Source of the DNA: Laguncularia racemosa
Taxonomy: Eukaryota > Streptophyta > Magnoliopsida > Myrtales > Combretaceae
DNA: 64,000 nt
Reading direction: 5' to 3'
Assembly: GCA_037954665.1 (NCBI GenBank)
Contig: JBBMOL010000023.1
Location: forward strand, 5,890,001-5,954,000
Made by a program: the position numbers and the translations under genes
Notes under the pieces: generated by a model
What the model was told of the DNA's origin: nothing
Seen by the model: the letters and a program-made list of their open reading frames with translations, nothing else
Databases searched by the model: none
Part shown: positions 1 through 12,230 of the stretch, in pieces
How positions within the stretch are numbered: position 1 is the first letter of the stretch
How the letters are laid out: each line of letters opens with the position of its first letter

Positions 1-156
1 GAAAAATTTTTAGACTTGGATCTACTGTTTTGTTTTGTTGTTGTTTTTTACTTATTATTCTTATTATTATTATTTTGGATACTAAAATGAAAAAATTATA
101 AAAGATATAAATATTCCCACTCGCATCATTAACTAACCCACTTTGATCTGTTTCAG

Positions 157-3147
157 GGAAGTTCGAACAAACGCCTCTCTCGGAAGTTTCAAAGGTATCC
201 GAGTGTCTTCTCCTTCTTCCCTTCAAATTGAGGTTCGTATCTCAGTGTCCCTCTACTTTCTACTTCTTGACTTTGTGATGCAGTGTTACTTAGTCTTTTA
301 AATCTTGTTTCTTAATCCCCGTAACTTTGTTCTGTGACCTTGGCCTTGACCTTCACCTTGAACAGTAAAGGGTAAAACAGCTATGCCTATGACCTTGTAA
401 TATGACACGAAGGTCTCTTTGTGAAAAAGATCTTATTAGAGTAGAAAACATTGGACCATATATTATGTCTTGCTGTAATTATGAAGTCTTGTTTCATATT
501 ATAACGTTGCAAGTCCGCTCGGTTTGTTTATTAAACATGACGAATTTGCTCTGTGACTGTTGACCGGGAATACTATATCATCTTGAAGTGAAGTTTTGTC
601 TCCTTTTATGTGAAAGCATGATTTTTTTTTTTAATATATTTTATGGTTTCTCAAAGATGTTTGCATTTGCTTTGCAATTGATAACCAGTGACACTTTATG
701 GTTTCCCTTTTTTTTTCTTTTTTTTTCGGTGTTGTATGTGAAAGCGTTTTACCTGCAATAGACTGATGAAACCCTTTAGCCTAATCCAACCACTTATATT
801 GATATGTACAGCATCAAGGCTATGGGGGATTAAAACCACCCATCTACCACAGTTACATGAAGAATCACTGGCTTTACTAAGTTGACTGAGAGGAATTATC
901 ATTCAGACATGTTCGTTGTGGTTGGTACTAAATGGTAACTGCGTTTGAGTTTGGTGATTTCCAGTTGTTGCGTTGCGTTGCGTAGCTGTTACACCTTGTA
1001 TATTATGTTATACTAGTATTTTAGTATCACTATTTACTTCGGTCTGATTTTTGAGCAGGAGAATATCACTATTTCCAAAAGGAAACAATACGGATTGTTT
1101 GTCAATATACTTGCATGTTGCAGAATCTGATACATTGCCTGCTGGGTGGAAAAGAGGAACCCGATTTAGTTTTAGAGTGGTGAATCAGCATAATAATAAT
1201 CTCTCGAGAACAAAGGGTATTTTGTTACTACCTCCACTTTTCTTTGATTTCAAATATGATGCTGAACTTGATTTTTCTAAATTTCTTGTCAAGTTGATTT
1301 TATTCAGTAAAACTTCTTTGCATCAAATTATCATTTTTAGTTGGATAGCATGTCTTATCATAAAATGGTGATGCCTCCAACTATGTTTCCCTTCTGCTGC
1401 CGTAGCTAAGGACATCCCCTATTTAAGAAAGCTGCTTTTATGAAAATATATGCTATTTAATCCTAAATAAAAGGGTTGCATTCATGAGAGGCTCCTGGAC
1501 ATGTAGAACATTAGTTGAGATGAGGTTGGCTATTCCTAACCCATCTTAAAGTTTAAATTTGTAATTTGAGACATGGATATAATGTTTAACAATATAATTA
1601 AGGGTACATAAATAATGCCGAATTACTTAGAAGAAAATGCATGACTCAGACCAGGAAATTTCTGCTATTAAGTTCAAATACAGCATGGCATATTATTGAA
1701 AAAATGCTTAAGTACTTTTCATAGGAAGGAACCTTAAGTCTAGGACTACAAGCGAACTGAATCGAGTTAATAAGTATTGAATTTGACTTGAAAAGTAAAT
1801 TTGGGCTTAGATTTTTGAGCTCTAGTTTAGCTCGATTGAGCTCCATTGTTTTATCGGTGAGGATGAAAAGCTCCAATAATTTAAGTTCTATTTAATTGAT
1901 CCTGATTCAAATTCAATAAAATCTGATATATACTTAAACTTGACTAGAGCCAAATTAGAATTGCGAGCTTGTCGAGCTGTGTGGGTTAAAGCTTAAGCTT
2001 GGCTCAATAAGTTACTTGGGTTGTTCAAGCTAGACAATTGAGTGGAACCAGGCTCAAGTAAATGTCAAGACAGACTTTAAGTACCTTCTAAGCTGGTTGT
2101 TAACCTTCTTGATCCCATGGGTTTTTGGTTGAATTGTTTCTTTTGATAGTAGTTTTACATGACGTACCATTAGTCCATGCATGTTTAGTAAATATATCAG
2201 GGAATTTTTCTTCTTTACTTTTTTTTAATCTTTGCTATGAAAGTTTTTCTAATGTTGCGTTGACTACTACACCTAATGAATTTTCAGAAGCAGAGAAAAC
2301 GTTGACTTCTGAAGTCAGCAATTGGGGGTTTCAAGAATTCATATCCTTATGCGAACTGCATGACATTTCACTAGGTTTTCTTGTAGATGATACTCTAGTG
2401 GTTGAAGCTACGGTTGAAATTAGAAGTATACATCCTCCTATCATTAGTACTGGCACACTTTGTGTAGGAGCAGCTGCAGTTGCTACATCAACTAATAGAT
2501 TTGACACTTACTTTGCAAGCTTGGAGGGGCTACTTATTAGCACTTCCTCTGTTACAAAAGAAGAATCAGTTGCACAAGAAAAGGTTATCAATTCTGAAAC
2601 TCCCAGCTTGGAAGAGGTAGAGAGAGCAAAGCAGTCCCTCAAGGAATGCCTAACCGATCTCTTTAAGCTGAACATGAAAGACAGACTTGCTGAAGCATTA
2701 TCAACTTTGAGCTTATCCAAGGATGGGTTATTGCCTGATCAACAAAAAACAGTTGTATCATTTTGGGAAAACTTTGATGAGTTTACATCCGACTTCTTAA
2801 CCTTTGAGCAAGATAATTCTGAATATGAGTTGCAAAAATTAATGAAGGATCAAATATTTAGGGCAATGGAAAAGAATCACAAGGCCCATCTTTCATTTAA
2901 ACAATTACATAGTGAACTCTCCAAGGAAGAGTCAGAGTCCAGAAAGAGACTAGAGGACATAAGATTCAAAATTTCCAAACTTATGGCAGACTGGGACCTT
3001 TTATTGGTTGAGTCAGAAAAACTAAAGTCCAATTACAAAGCGCAAGAAAAGAAAGTTGTTGATGCAGAGGAAATAAAAAAGATTGCTGAAGAAAAAATGT
3101 CACGCTCCACTGCTGCATGGGCCAACTTGAAAAAACATTTTGGGTGA
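157..3147 (+). CDS. MATH (TRAF-homology) plus coiled-coil protein, 5'-partial, 4 visible exons
   Basis: Exons are inferred at 157-194, 863-934, 1059-1216 and 2288-3147; all junctions keep frame (phases 2, 2, 1) with GT-AG borders. Together they spell a MATH fold: 'ITGFTKLTERNYHS', then 'FVVVGTKW', then 'LFPKGNN', 'LPAGWKRGT', 'NWGFQEFISL' and 'GFLVDDTLVVEA', which match the family's conserved strands in order. The last exon adds about 250 residues rich in E and K that should form a coiled coil, with 'FWENFDEFTSDFLTFEQDN' before it, and stops at 3145-3147. The product is one of the large plant MATH/TRAF-like family, thought to act as protein-binding adaptors; the partner cannot be read here. 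Exon 157-194 begins in phase 0 without an ATG, so the gene starts left of the window. The acceptor at 862 is weak, and an in-frame TGA lies just before it; that junction is the least certain part. Confidence 0.5.
195..862 (+). other. Intron of the MATH/coiled-coil gene
   Basis: This stretch lies between the short exon at 157-194 and the exon at 863-934. It is AT-rich with T-runs near 630 and 710 and has no coding signal in either strand that matches a family. Confidence 0.5.
1730..2100. repeat. Degenerate GAGCTC-rich interspersed repeat in MATH-gene intron
   Basis: The intron 1217-2287 holds a stretch with many imperfect copies of words like 'gagctc', 'aagctt', 'tcaagct' and 'ggctcaa'. It begins near 'ctaggactacaagcgaactg' and ends near 'aggctcaagtaa'. 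The same vocabulary and ends recur in the copies at 19.3, 48.9 and 49.7 kb. I infer a diverged member of the same short element family; the borders are approximate. Confidence 0.5.
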
Positions 3148-4035
3148 AAGGTGCTGCAAGGTTAGTTTCTTCTTGACAAGATTAATTTTATGAGGCACCT
3201 GGCCTCTTTTTAGTTTTAAATTGGATAGATATATGTGGCATATTGCTGAATTCTTTGGCTGTTGGAACACTTTTTTTCATTTTATTTATATTGAACATCT
3301 CTAATATCATCATGTGATCCTTGCTCTAGTTTCCTCTGCCATACATTCTAATGTCAAGGCACCTACATTATGTTCCAGCGTCTACATATTGATAGCAGTG
3401 CCATACGAATAGGCATACCTTGTTTAAAATTGGTTTTCTTGATATTATTTCATCTAATCACCAGCAAACACAAAGGTTGCAGGTTCCGGCCGACTCCTTT
3501 GAAGAAAATCATATGTATAATACAAAAAATTCCAATATTGGGTTCTGCCACCAACTCTGAAGAGTTAAAAACCAAAAATGCTGCAACCCAAGGATCACCA
3601 GGCAGCTCCATCATATGATGATAGTGTGTTTAAGCAGAGTGATGTAGTTGTGATAATTTTATTGAAGGAAAGAAGGTATAATCATAGAATGTTGTTCAAC
3701 TGGTATTTTGTGTTTGATTGTGATTGGCAATTCACTATTGTAACAGCCAACTTAGGGCATCGAATACATGTCCAGCCATACATTAGTGCCCCATTCTCTA
3801 AATAGAAAATGCCCAAAAGATGTTTTCTGCTGTTTAAAGCACCTCCACATCATCTTTGCTACAAGAAGTGTGGAGCAAAGTATGCAATTAAAACGTTGTA
3901 ACCTGTACATGTATGGCTAAATGTAATGGTAGTTTAAGTATGAAGAACTCCCACAAACTGAATATTTGACTAGAGAGGGGCCTTAGGTCGTGTTACAGAG
4001 AAATAAAGGTGAAAAAACTATTGTGCCCAGGTTTC
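3148..4035. other. 3' UTR and intergenic space after the MATH gene
   Basis: This follows the stop codon at 3145-3147 and probably includes the 3' UTR, perhaps spliced (a GT-AG pair could join near 3150 and 3480). No conserved protein is encoded. The polyadenylation site could not be fixed; the text up to about 3900 looks transcript-like. Confidence 0.5.
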
Positions 4036-5764
4036 TTATACTCGTAGCACACCAACTCTTTTTTCTTCTTTTTCTTCTTTTTCCCTGAGTCCCTTTCCTA
4101 TATCACTACTATTCTTGTTAATTTTTAAATTTTTAGAGTATGACCTCTTACCTCTATTCTTGAGTAGTTTATTCAAACATCTTGCTAAGAGTGTGACATC
4201 TTCCTCATCATCAAATGACTCCTCATCCTCTGAGTCTTGAGCTTTAAATGTGATAGACTTTCTTTTTGGTTCCTCTGAGGTACTCTCTACCTTGAGAAAG
4301 TCAGCTTTATACACCATCAGTTTGCTACGCAATTGACTTAAGGTTAACCTTTTTATATCACATGCCTCCTTTATTGTGGTTTTCTTAGCATTCCATATCT
4401 TAGGAAGAATCCTTAACATTTTTGGAGCTAACTGTACATCTTCAAACTTTTTGCTAAAGCTGTGCAAATAGATCATATCTTATAGGCCAAACCGTTTAAC
4501 CCATTTAAAAAACAGGTTAGCATTAATATTTTCAACCCATTTAAAAAGTGAGCCAAATAAGCCCAACCTATTTAACTCATGTGTTAAAGTGGGTTAACCT
4601 ATTTAACCTATGGGCCAACCTACTAACCCTAAGAAGAAAAAAAAAATTGGCATAACTTACCTTGATTGCATATTACATCTACAACATAACTCTAAGTCAC
4701 TAATTCATCTTACTTTGAAACTTAATATAATAAACTACAAAACTTAAACCGTATATCATTATTCATCATCGTCTTACTCACCCTTCTTTCTTACTTTTTT
4801 ATCTTAGTCTTTTCATCTTTCTTACTAATTCTATCTCTTAATCCTTTCGTAATTTTAAAATATTCATATTATAAAGATGTTACAATTATAATATCCATAT
4901 TATGATATAAAGTTTTAAGTCAATCCATCATGTTATTGTATAAACGATATAAGATCGTTATAAACTTTATATTCTATATATTTTTAAATAAAAAAGAGTA
5001 AAATATATTGTTAGTGGGTTGTGGGTTAGCTAATATGATCCACTAAAATATATAAATGGGTTAAATATATTATATTGACTCATTTAACACATCAAAAAGT
5101 ATATATGAGTTAAATGGGTTGGTTTAGTGGGCCGATTCATTTAACCCACCAACTCACACGAGTTAGGTTAGGGCTAACAAATTCTACCTCATTTATTAAA
5201 TAGGTTGTCATAAATTGACCCATTTAACCCATAGGCTAAAGTGGGCCAAGTTAGTAAGCCCATTTAACCCACTTACACACCTCTACTTTTTACTAAGAGA
5301 AGAAAGCTCATTAGTAATTGCAACAAGTCTAATAAATGAACCTTTAATCTCTTCACCTAGTAGAACTCAAAATGTTTCATATTTTTGCAACAATGAGTTA
5401 ATCCTCGATTCCTTAATTGACTTCATGCCTTTATAGGTTTGCTCCAGCATGTCCCAAATCTCCTTAGTAGTTTTATAAGAAATTAGATAAAACTCAGATT
5501 GCGCAATCACAAATAAGAGTAAATTTTTAGCCATTGAATTGTTTTTAGCTTTTTTTTTATGTCGTCAAAATGAACAATTGAATTTGGAACTTTAAGATCT
5601 CTAGTTTTGATTATGGTGTAAGTCTGATAATTGAATGCCTGTATGTACGTCTCCATCCTGTATTTCCAATAGGGAAAGTCAGTTTCATTAAAGAATGGAG
5701 CTTTTCTAGGTTGAACATTTATACCATTACTTTCAACCATTTGATCTTTGTCACGCCCCTGCAA
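4036..5764 (-). pseudogene. Ty1/copia gag relic (DUF4219 + UBN2 domains), interrupted
   Basis: Read on the - strand, 5764-5507 gives the DUF4219-type gag start ('FNETDFPYWKYRMETYIQ'). About 5530-5297 gives the UBN2 core ('EIWDMLEQTYKGMKSIKES', then 'INSLLQKYE') with a frameshift and a stop. From 4457 to 4036 the tail follows ('MLRILPKIWNAKK', an acidic 'DSEDEESFDDEED', then a lysine-rich end). The order is that of an intact copia gag, but an 827-bp insertion splits it at 4458-5284. No protease, integrase or reverse transcriptase of this element follows, so it is a fragment. The likely true start is the ATG two codons inside the first piece, next to the end of the gypsy LTR at 5749. The element is dead. 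Confidence 0.5.
4458..5284. mobile_element. 827-bp insertion in the copia gag, flanked by an imperfect 12-bp duplication
   Basis: The gag reading is cut here. The 12 bases at 4446-4457 (actttttgctaa) and 5285-5296 (actttttactaa) match at 11 of 12 positions and look like a target duplication, since both encode the same gag residues. The insert is AT-rich, has no ORF of note, and its flanks are full of 'cccatttaaccca' words in both orientations, as in many non-autonomous plant elements. Its superfamily cannot be set: terminal inverted repeats are only vaguely seen, and a 12-bp duplication does not match one class cleanly. Confidence 0.5.
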
Positions 5765-6850
5765 GGTAAACTAATCATGACAACCCACCACGATTCCCTA
5801 CCCTCAATAATCAATCGCTAAGCATCTTATTACAACATGAACTGACCTATTAAATTAAAATTAACAAAATTCGAATGCCTTTGACATTCCTCTATTTCAT
5901 TTTTATCAAATAAAATAAACATGTCTTTCAAGAGTAGGCCTCATAGCTCAAATTTTGCTAATTCGAATTAAAATATATATAATAAACTATCCATCAGCAT
6001 TATAATGTAATTCATAGGAAAAAAAAATCCATTCTATCCTCGTAACCTTGCTCCTTATCCTAGAGTTTCGTGATGAGATTTACTTACTTTGGTACTACAT
6101 CTACCTAGTAAGTTTACATAGTCTTGACCTACATCATAAAATCTATAGGAAAGTAAGCTATTATCGCTCAGTGAGATGGGACTGCAACACTCTCAATACT
6201 GCATATGCACAAACAAATCAAGCAATTTTTCAATCATATGCTATGCATGATCATCCATATACAATGCAACATTATATACGCCCTTTCAGTAACCAACGTG
6301 AAGTTTAGGGTTTAACTTTCCCTTTAACCTTAGGTTAGGGATTCTCATTACCATCAGCGCCCAAGTATCCTATACCATTTTTTTTTATCTTATCTCTATA
6401 ATATCGATTGTCTTATCACTTAAAAGTTTTAAGTTTTAGGTGCCAATCAGTACACTGAGCACACAACCTCAAGGACATACAAGACTCTCCCACTCAGCTA
6501 TGTCATATACGTTACAATCCCCCTTAGTCACGTAATTCGTCGATGGTAGAACAATAATCCCTACACTATTACTTCTTGTGTCCTATAACAGTGATGACCT
6601 TTAGTTATAGTGCAATGTACTGTGTAATGCATGTTAAATTTTATTTAAGTCATAATAATTAATTTATTATTTCAGAATGATCACGCAAGGTATATCATAC
6701 ACCAATAGCTAAATACAAAAACAACAGATATTTACAATCACTGAATGCTACACTCAGAATCACATTTCATGATAGACAAATCATAGGGATTTCGAATTTT
6801 ATCCTCCATCATTAAGCTACGTTTTACCCTTTTATTATATATATATCATG

Positions 6851-6860
6851 GCTCTCATTC
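6851..6860. repeat. Left target-site duplication of MULE-1
   Basis: gctctcattc; partner at 11163-11172 is gcttttattc (8 of 10 identical). Confidence 0.5.
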
Positions 6861-9800
6861 GGGTAACACTTTTAAATATTATGATTTTTTTTAATTTGAA
6901 ATGTTGTATCCATGATAATTATTCTAAAAATAGATTTAAAGGCATAGATTCAGTTTGCAACTTCTTTCTTTCCAAAATTTGCAAAACTAAAGCGTAAACC
7001 TCATTCGCACCTTCAATATAATTGTACTAAAGGCGCAAACCCGATGTGAGTCTTTAATTCTACCACCCTAAACTAATCCCATCGTTCAATTTTTTTTTTT
7101 TTTTTTACTTTAACATCAACTATCCATAGAAAAAGCAAGTCATGGACACTACAATATATTAAATTAATAATACAAATACAGAAACAAAAGAAATTTCTTT
7201 TTATTTTCCTTTTTGCAAACTCTATCTTTTTGTTTTTTCTCTCATTTGCGGGAAGAAGAAGAAGTACTTCTGCAGATCGAAAAGATTGGATTTGAACGAA
7301 TACGTTGAGATATATCATTTCATTAACGATTAATCAATTGTGGTATGTTTTTTTTATAAAAAGTTGAAGTTTTTTTTTTTTTTGGTTACTATGTTTGATA
7401 TTAGTATTTGAGGAAATTGTTGTTGTAATGTTATGCTTTGTAAAAAAATATTATTGCTTGTTATTAATTTGTAGTATGTTAGACAAGATTTACGTAGATC
7501 CCATAATATGTAACATGCAATAGTTAATTTTTACATTAGTATAAAAATACTTTATACTAATGAAAAATTTAATATTATTTGTAAATTTCAAATTTAAAAT
7601 ATTATCTATGTTGTTATAAAAGAAATATTGTAACAAAATTTATATTTTCCGGTTTGTGAAATATTTTTATAGTGTTGTTATTTAAATTTGTGATTTTTCA
7701 TTATGAAATAATGGGGAAAAAATAAAATTAAAATTGATACGAAAATTCATGATTTTTTTTTACTAATTTTTACAATGTTGTTATTTAAAATTATCATTTT
7801 TATTAAAAAAAACTGATACTTTATATATATCGTGGATAGGAAAATAATGATCGATTATGTGAAATTGATTATCTACACATTTGGAAATATCGTGGCTGGT
7901 AACTGGGAGTTGGAATATTATAGGGATTCGGTCAAGAAGTTAAAAATGAAGAAAAATGTCAACCACACCAAATTCTTATACAGAATATGCTAGAGCATTA
8001 GAGTCGATTTAACCAAAGTGGGGGTTGAGATAATTCATAAGCATCCTGAGTTCCATAGGAGTAGTATATCTTATGCCTTGATGGCAATTAGAGATGATGA
8101 AAATGTTGAAATTTTCATTGAAACGATTGAATCCTATGGAGATCATGGTATATAACAGTTCTACATCAAAATTTCTGATGATTTATGGGACTCCTTTGAA
8201 AGGCAAACATTCGAAGCAAGTAGGTAGCCACATTCATCCCATAACATGAAAGAAATGCAGCCTGAGTCGTCGACATTTGAACCCTCAATTCCAACCTCAA
8301 TGGAAAGCAATGATGAAGATAAAGTAAATAGAGCAGCTACTCTAGTATTATAATGACTAGAGACATGTGATCCGTACATAGTTCATTTGGGATCAGAAAT
8401 TGCAACAAACACTAATGTAGGAATGAATGTTGAGGAGGAGAGTGCCGATAATGGGGAGAGTTCCAAGGAGGAAGATGGAGAAAGTGGAAATGATGGAGAT
8501 GAAGTACCTAATGATGACTCTCTAATCGCACCTGTGTACTCGACATAGGCAATATATCAATCAGAGTAAGCTGAACCACCAAGCATGCCACTTAGAGATC
8601 CCATTTTGTACTAAAACATTAGTTATGATGTTAGTTATATTTATTTCGAGCAAAAGTAGAAAAATATTTGCAGTGGTTTAAACAGTAATGACGATTTTGT
8701 ACAGGGGAATGAGATTTAGAACAAAAGTAGATGTGATTTAAGCAATGAAGGATTATCATGTGAAGAACCATTGTAACTTTACTATTGTAGAATCTAGTCC
8801 GTTGCTTTAGTTTGTTTATTGTTTGACAAGAGACAACGATTGTAAATAGAGGCTTTAGGCCCGAAAGAAGAAGTTGGAGGGCATGTTCATAGTGGTAAGA
8901 TTTAAGGGTCCACACACATGCAACGACCCGCTAATTAGTCAGGAACACCCATAGTTAGATTACAATCTTCTTCTAGTCGGTTTGTAAATCTTATCAGAGA
9001 CAATCCTAATATAAAGGTTGCAGAGCTTGCTTCTGTTGCCGAATAGGAGTTTGGTTACAGGATAAGCAAGAAATGGGTTTAAGGGAAGAAATGGGCTATA
9101 GAGCATATGCACGGGAATTAGGAGAAGTCCTATAATGAACTCCCTATTCCTCTAAATGCCATAAAAAATTCAAAGCTCGAAATACAAATTGATTAGGGGT
9201 AGAGCAAGTCAACTACCCTCAAGGTGTTCACTCTGAAGTGGGTATTTTAGGCATTTGGGTCGTGCATCGCAGCGTGAAGATTCCTTAGACCAGTTGTTAC
9301 TATTGATATAAATTTTCTATATGAGAAGTACACTCACGAGTTGCTAATTGCTTGTGGCTTTAATGGCAACAACCTTATACTTCTACTGGCATTTACTCTC
9401 ATGGATCAAGAAATGACTAAAACATGGGGCTTGTTTTTGAGGAAATTGAAGGAATATGTTGTTAGTGACTGTGAAAGTCGTGAAACCATTTGCCTCATAT
9501 TAAATAGACATGCCGGCATCAAGTTAGCGATTGAAGAAAAGCCAATGGATGGCACCCTCCATTTGTGGTGTAGCGGTTTTGTTTACGACACCTTGTAAGC
9601 AACTTCAACTTAATACATAAAAACATGCAATATAAGAGGTTAGTTACATACACTGGGTTGCAAGCACAAGCTCGAAAGCTGAACTTTGTGATGGAGCAAG
9701 TGGGGATCATTAAGCTTGATGCATTGGATTGGTTTAATGATATATCCTTGGATATGTGGATGTTGACTCATGACGGTTTTTATAGGTTTAGGTATATGAC

Positions 9801-11162
9801 CTCTAACATTATTGAAAGCTACAATTTTGTGTTAAAGAGAGCTAAGGGGTTACTTGTGACTTCTTTGATAAAGAAGACATTCTATAATTGTGTGGAGTAC
9901 TTCATCAAGAAGCATTTGAAGGCTTTAAAGAATATGGCGAATGGGAGAATTTTTACCAAATATGCAACCAAAAAATCGATAGATGGAGTTTATGAGCTAA
10001 TAACCATAAGGTCATCAACTATAGTAAGCAAGACAAACTTTTTGAAGTGCTTATTGGTAGTTGTTATGTAGCGAGTAGGTTAAAGGGAAGGGGCCGAATG
10101 CACATTGTTGACTTTACTCGCAACACATGTAGTTAGCAAAAGTGGCAAATATATAGAATCCCATGTTCCCACACCTACATAGTAGCTGTGTCAATCAGGC
10201 TCAACATGATGTATTCTATACCCGATTGGTATAGGTGGATGCAGTAGGAGCTGACATATAGGATGCACTTTATGCCCATAGGCGACGAGCTTGATTAGGA
10301 ACCAGTACACTTCCTATTACTTCACCCAGGGGAAAACCTCGCATGGAAAAAGGGGAAACCGTGATGAAAAAGATACCACATAAAGATGGGCATTAGAGAG
10401 CATCTAGATAAAATCACATGTAGACTTTGTCGAAGGGAAGGCTATAGTAGAAGAGCATGCCCACGTCGATGTGATAATGGTAAACGATAGATACCAATAC
10501 ACATGATTTCACAAATGTCAATTTAACCTTACACATTTCATTTATCAATGCATTACATGTATAATGCTAACATTATCTGTTTCCATTGTGCAGGTTAGGT
10601 GAAAGGGGATCCTTTGTGGAGGTTAACAATTCTTCTGCATTTATATTTACATAGGTTGTAATTTCTTGAGATGTTATAATAAATTATTCTTTTTTTATTC
10701 TACTATATACTCTTTTGTGTTTTATTTCATAGTTATTTGTAAGTCTTTTCAATATTCATTAGATTTATCAAACAATGTTAGACATTAGATTTATTAGACA
10801 ATATTAATTTTTGTAAATGTTGTAGTTGGTAATGTTAAGAAATTTATCAACTAAAACCTGAAATGAAATCTATACATATGAATGCAGAACAAAACGTATC
10901 GTGCCTTCAAGCAATTTCCTTGAAGGTGTAAACAAGGTATGCGCCTTCAGTACAATCTTGAAGGTATAGGCATGAATAACATCTACGCTTTCAATACAAA
11001 TTAGTGTAAACTCGGTGTGCACATTTAATTTTGCAAATTTTAGAGGAAAAAAAAAGTCGCAAACCGGGTCCGCACTTTCAAAACCTATTTTTTGAATAAT
11101 TATTGCAAGTATAATATTTTAATTCTTTTTTAAAAAAATCACAATATTTAAAAGTGTTACCC
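6861..11162 (+). mobile_element. MULE-1: Mutator-like element with TIRs and 10-bp target duplication
   Basis: The left end at 6861 reads 'gggtaacacttttaaatatt' and the right end, reverse-complemented from 11162, reads the same 20 bases; similarity goes on for some 200 bases. Flanking 6851-6860 (gctctcattc) and 11163-11172 (gcttttattc) match at 8 of 10, as a decayed Mutator-type target duplication. The inner TIR carries degenerate repeats around 'ctgaaggtgcgaacc'. Inside is a broken mudrA-type transposase on the + strand. The element is the shorter relative of MULE-2 at 20-28 kb and has no PMD gene. Its CpG sites and duplications are decayed, so the insertion looks old. Confidence 0.5.
7845..10650 (+). 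pseudogene. MULE-1 mudrA-like transposase, many stops and frameshifts
   Basis: The N-terminal part (about 7845-8160) has the mudrA leader, ending 'YALMAIRDDENVEIFI'. An acidic linker follows near 8430-8510. The MULE catalytic core spans about 9240-10070: 'KWVF-AFGSCIA', 'VVTIDINFLYEKYTHELL', 'ACGFNGNN', 'LILNRHAGI', then 'YRFRYMTSNIIESYN'. The C-terminal part holds a SWIM-type zinc finger ('IPCSHTYI', near 10165) and a zinc knuckle ('CRLCRREGYSRRACPRR', near 10420). At the second catalytic aspartate the family motif DRH reads NRH. Stops and shifts throughout make it non-functional. Confidence 0.5.
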
Positions 11163-11172
11163 GCTTTTATTC
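11163..11172. repeat. Right target-site duplication of MULE-1
   Basis: gcttttattc, matching 6851-6860 at 8 of 10 positions. Confidence 0.5.
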
Positions 11173-12230
11173 ACTTTCTCCATCTTCATGCTCGCCAAAC
11201 TTTATTTTTGCTTGTCGGAATTCTTCATGCGCTCACCGGACTTTGTCTCATGCTCGCCTGACTTCATCTTGCACACATGATTATGGCTGCACCTCTCTTG
11301 CACATGACACCGCCATGTGACTCACACTTCGTTGCACACTGTTGGACCCATGCGACACACATCTACGCACCAACACACACGTTTAGATACCACACGATAG
11401 CCTCCTTCCGCGCAACAACCGCACAACTGCAGCTATCCTCACAACAGCCATGTATCTACACCTTCAAGCACCTTCTGCAACCCGCACACACTTCATGCAC
11501 ATTTCGCAACCAACACACACACATCAGACACTGCATGCAACACACACTCAGACACCACACACGTACGCATACACCGGCCACTGGACTAGCAACTGTTTAC
11601 CCACAACACCACACAAGCACTCACCACTAGATACACCACACACTGCATGGACACTAGCTGCATAGGTCAACAACACAGCAAACATCCCACACATTCCCCA
11701 CTCTCGCATACGAAACTCACATCCAGCCGCACCATTCCTCGCACCAGCACACACACCACTCCTTACACCAGCGCATGAACACACTCCTCCCACTAACACA
11801 CACATCACTCCTTGCACTAGCACACACACCACTCCTCACACCAGCACAGACCTCACGCACATCCCACACGCAAACAAGCATGCATGGGTGCACACCAACT
11901 AGCAACCGATCACCGCACATGCACATACACATGGTGTGTAACACTCAACAGAGCACCCTCCCCTGCAACAGAACACCTTGTCTATAAGTACAATAACACA
12001 CGCACATGGATGCACATGGACCAGCAACACCTACAAAACACGAAATAGAGTACACCACAAACACCGCTTCACACACGTCACACCGACATGCACCGAGCAC
12101 ACTCAATCATGCATGCTCAAAACACCACATAAGCCTCACCAATTCATCCACGCGCGGAGCTCAGCCATGACATTTTCACGTGAAATTCACAAAACGAATA
12201 TATATACACATAGATAGTTATACTACACAC
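11173..12230. repeat. C/A-rich, strand-biased low-complexity block inside the gypsy LTR
   Basis: About 1 kb in which nearly all bases on the + strand are C or A, with words such as 'cacacaccactcctcacacc'. Between about 11729 and 11849 it forms roughly five degenerate ~26-base units. The ORFs here are products of the low stop-codon content of such sequence and match no family. By position it would be part of the U3 region of the LTR, where the element's own strand is G/T-rich. Confidence 0.5.

Noticed and set aside
11277..12217. Several open frames of 70-117 aa on both strands, rich in H and T or in C and V
   Set aside because: They come from the C/A-rich low-complexity block and consist of codon-biased repeats with no domain.
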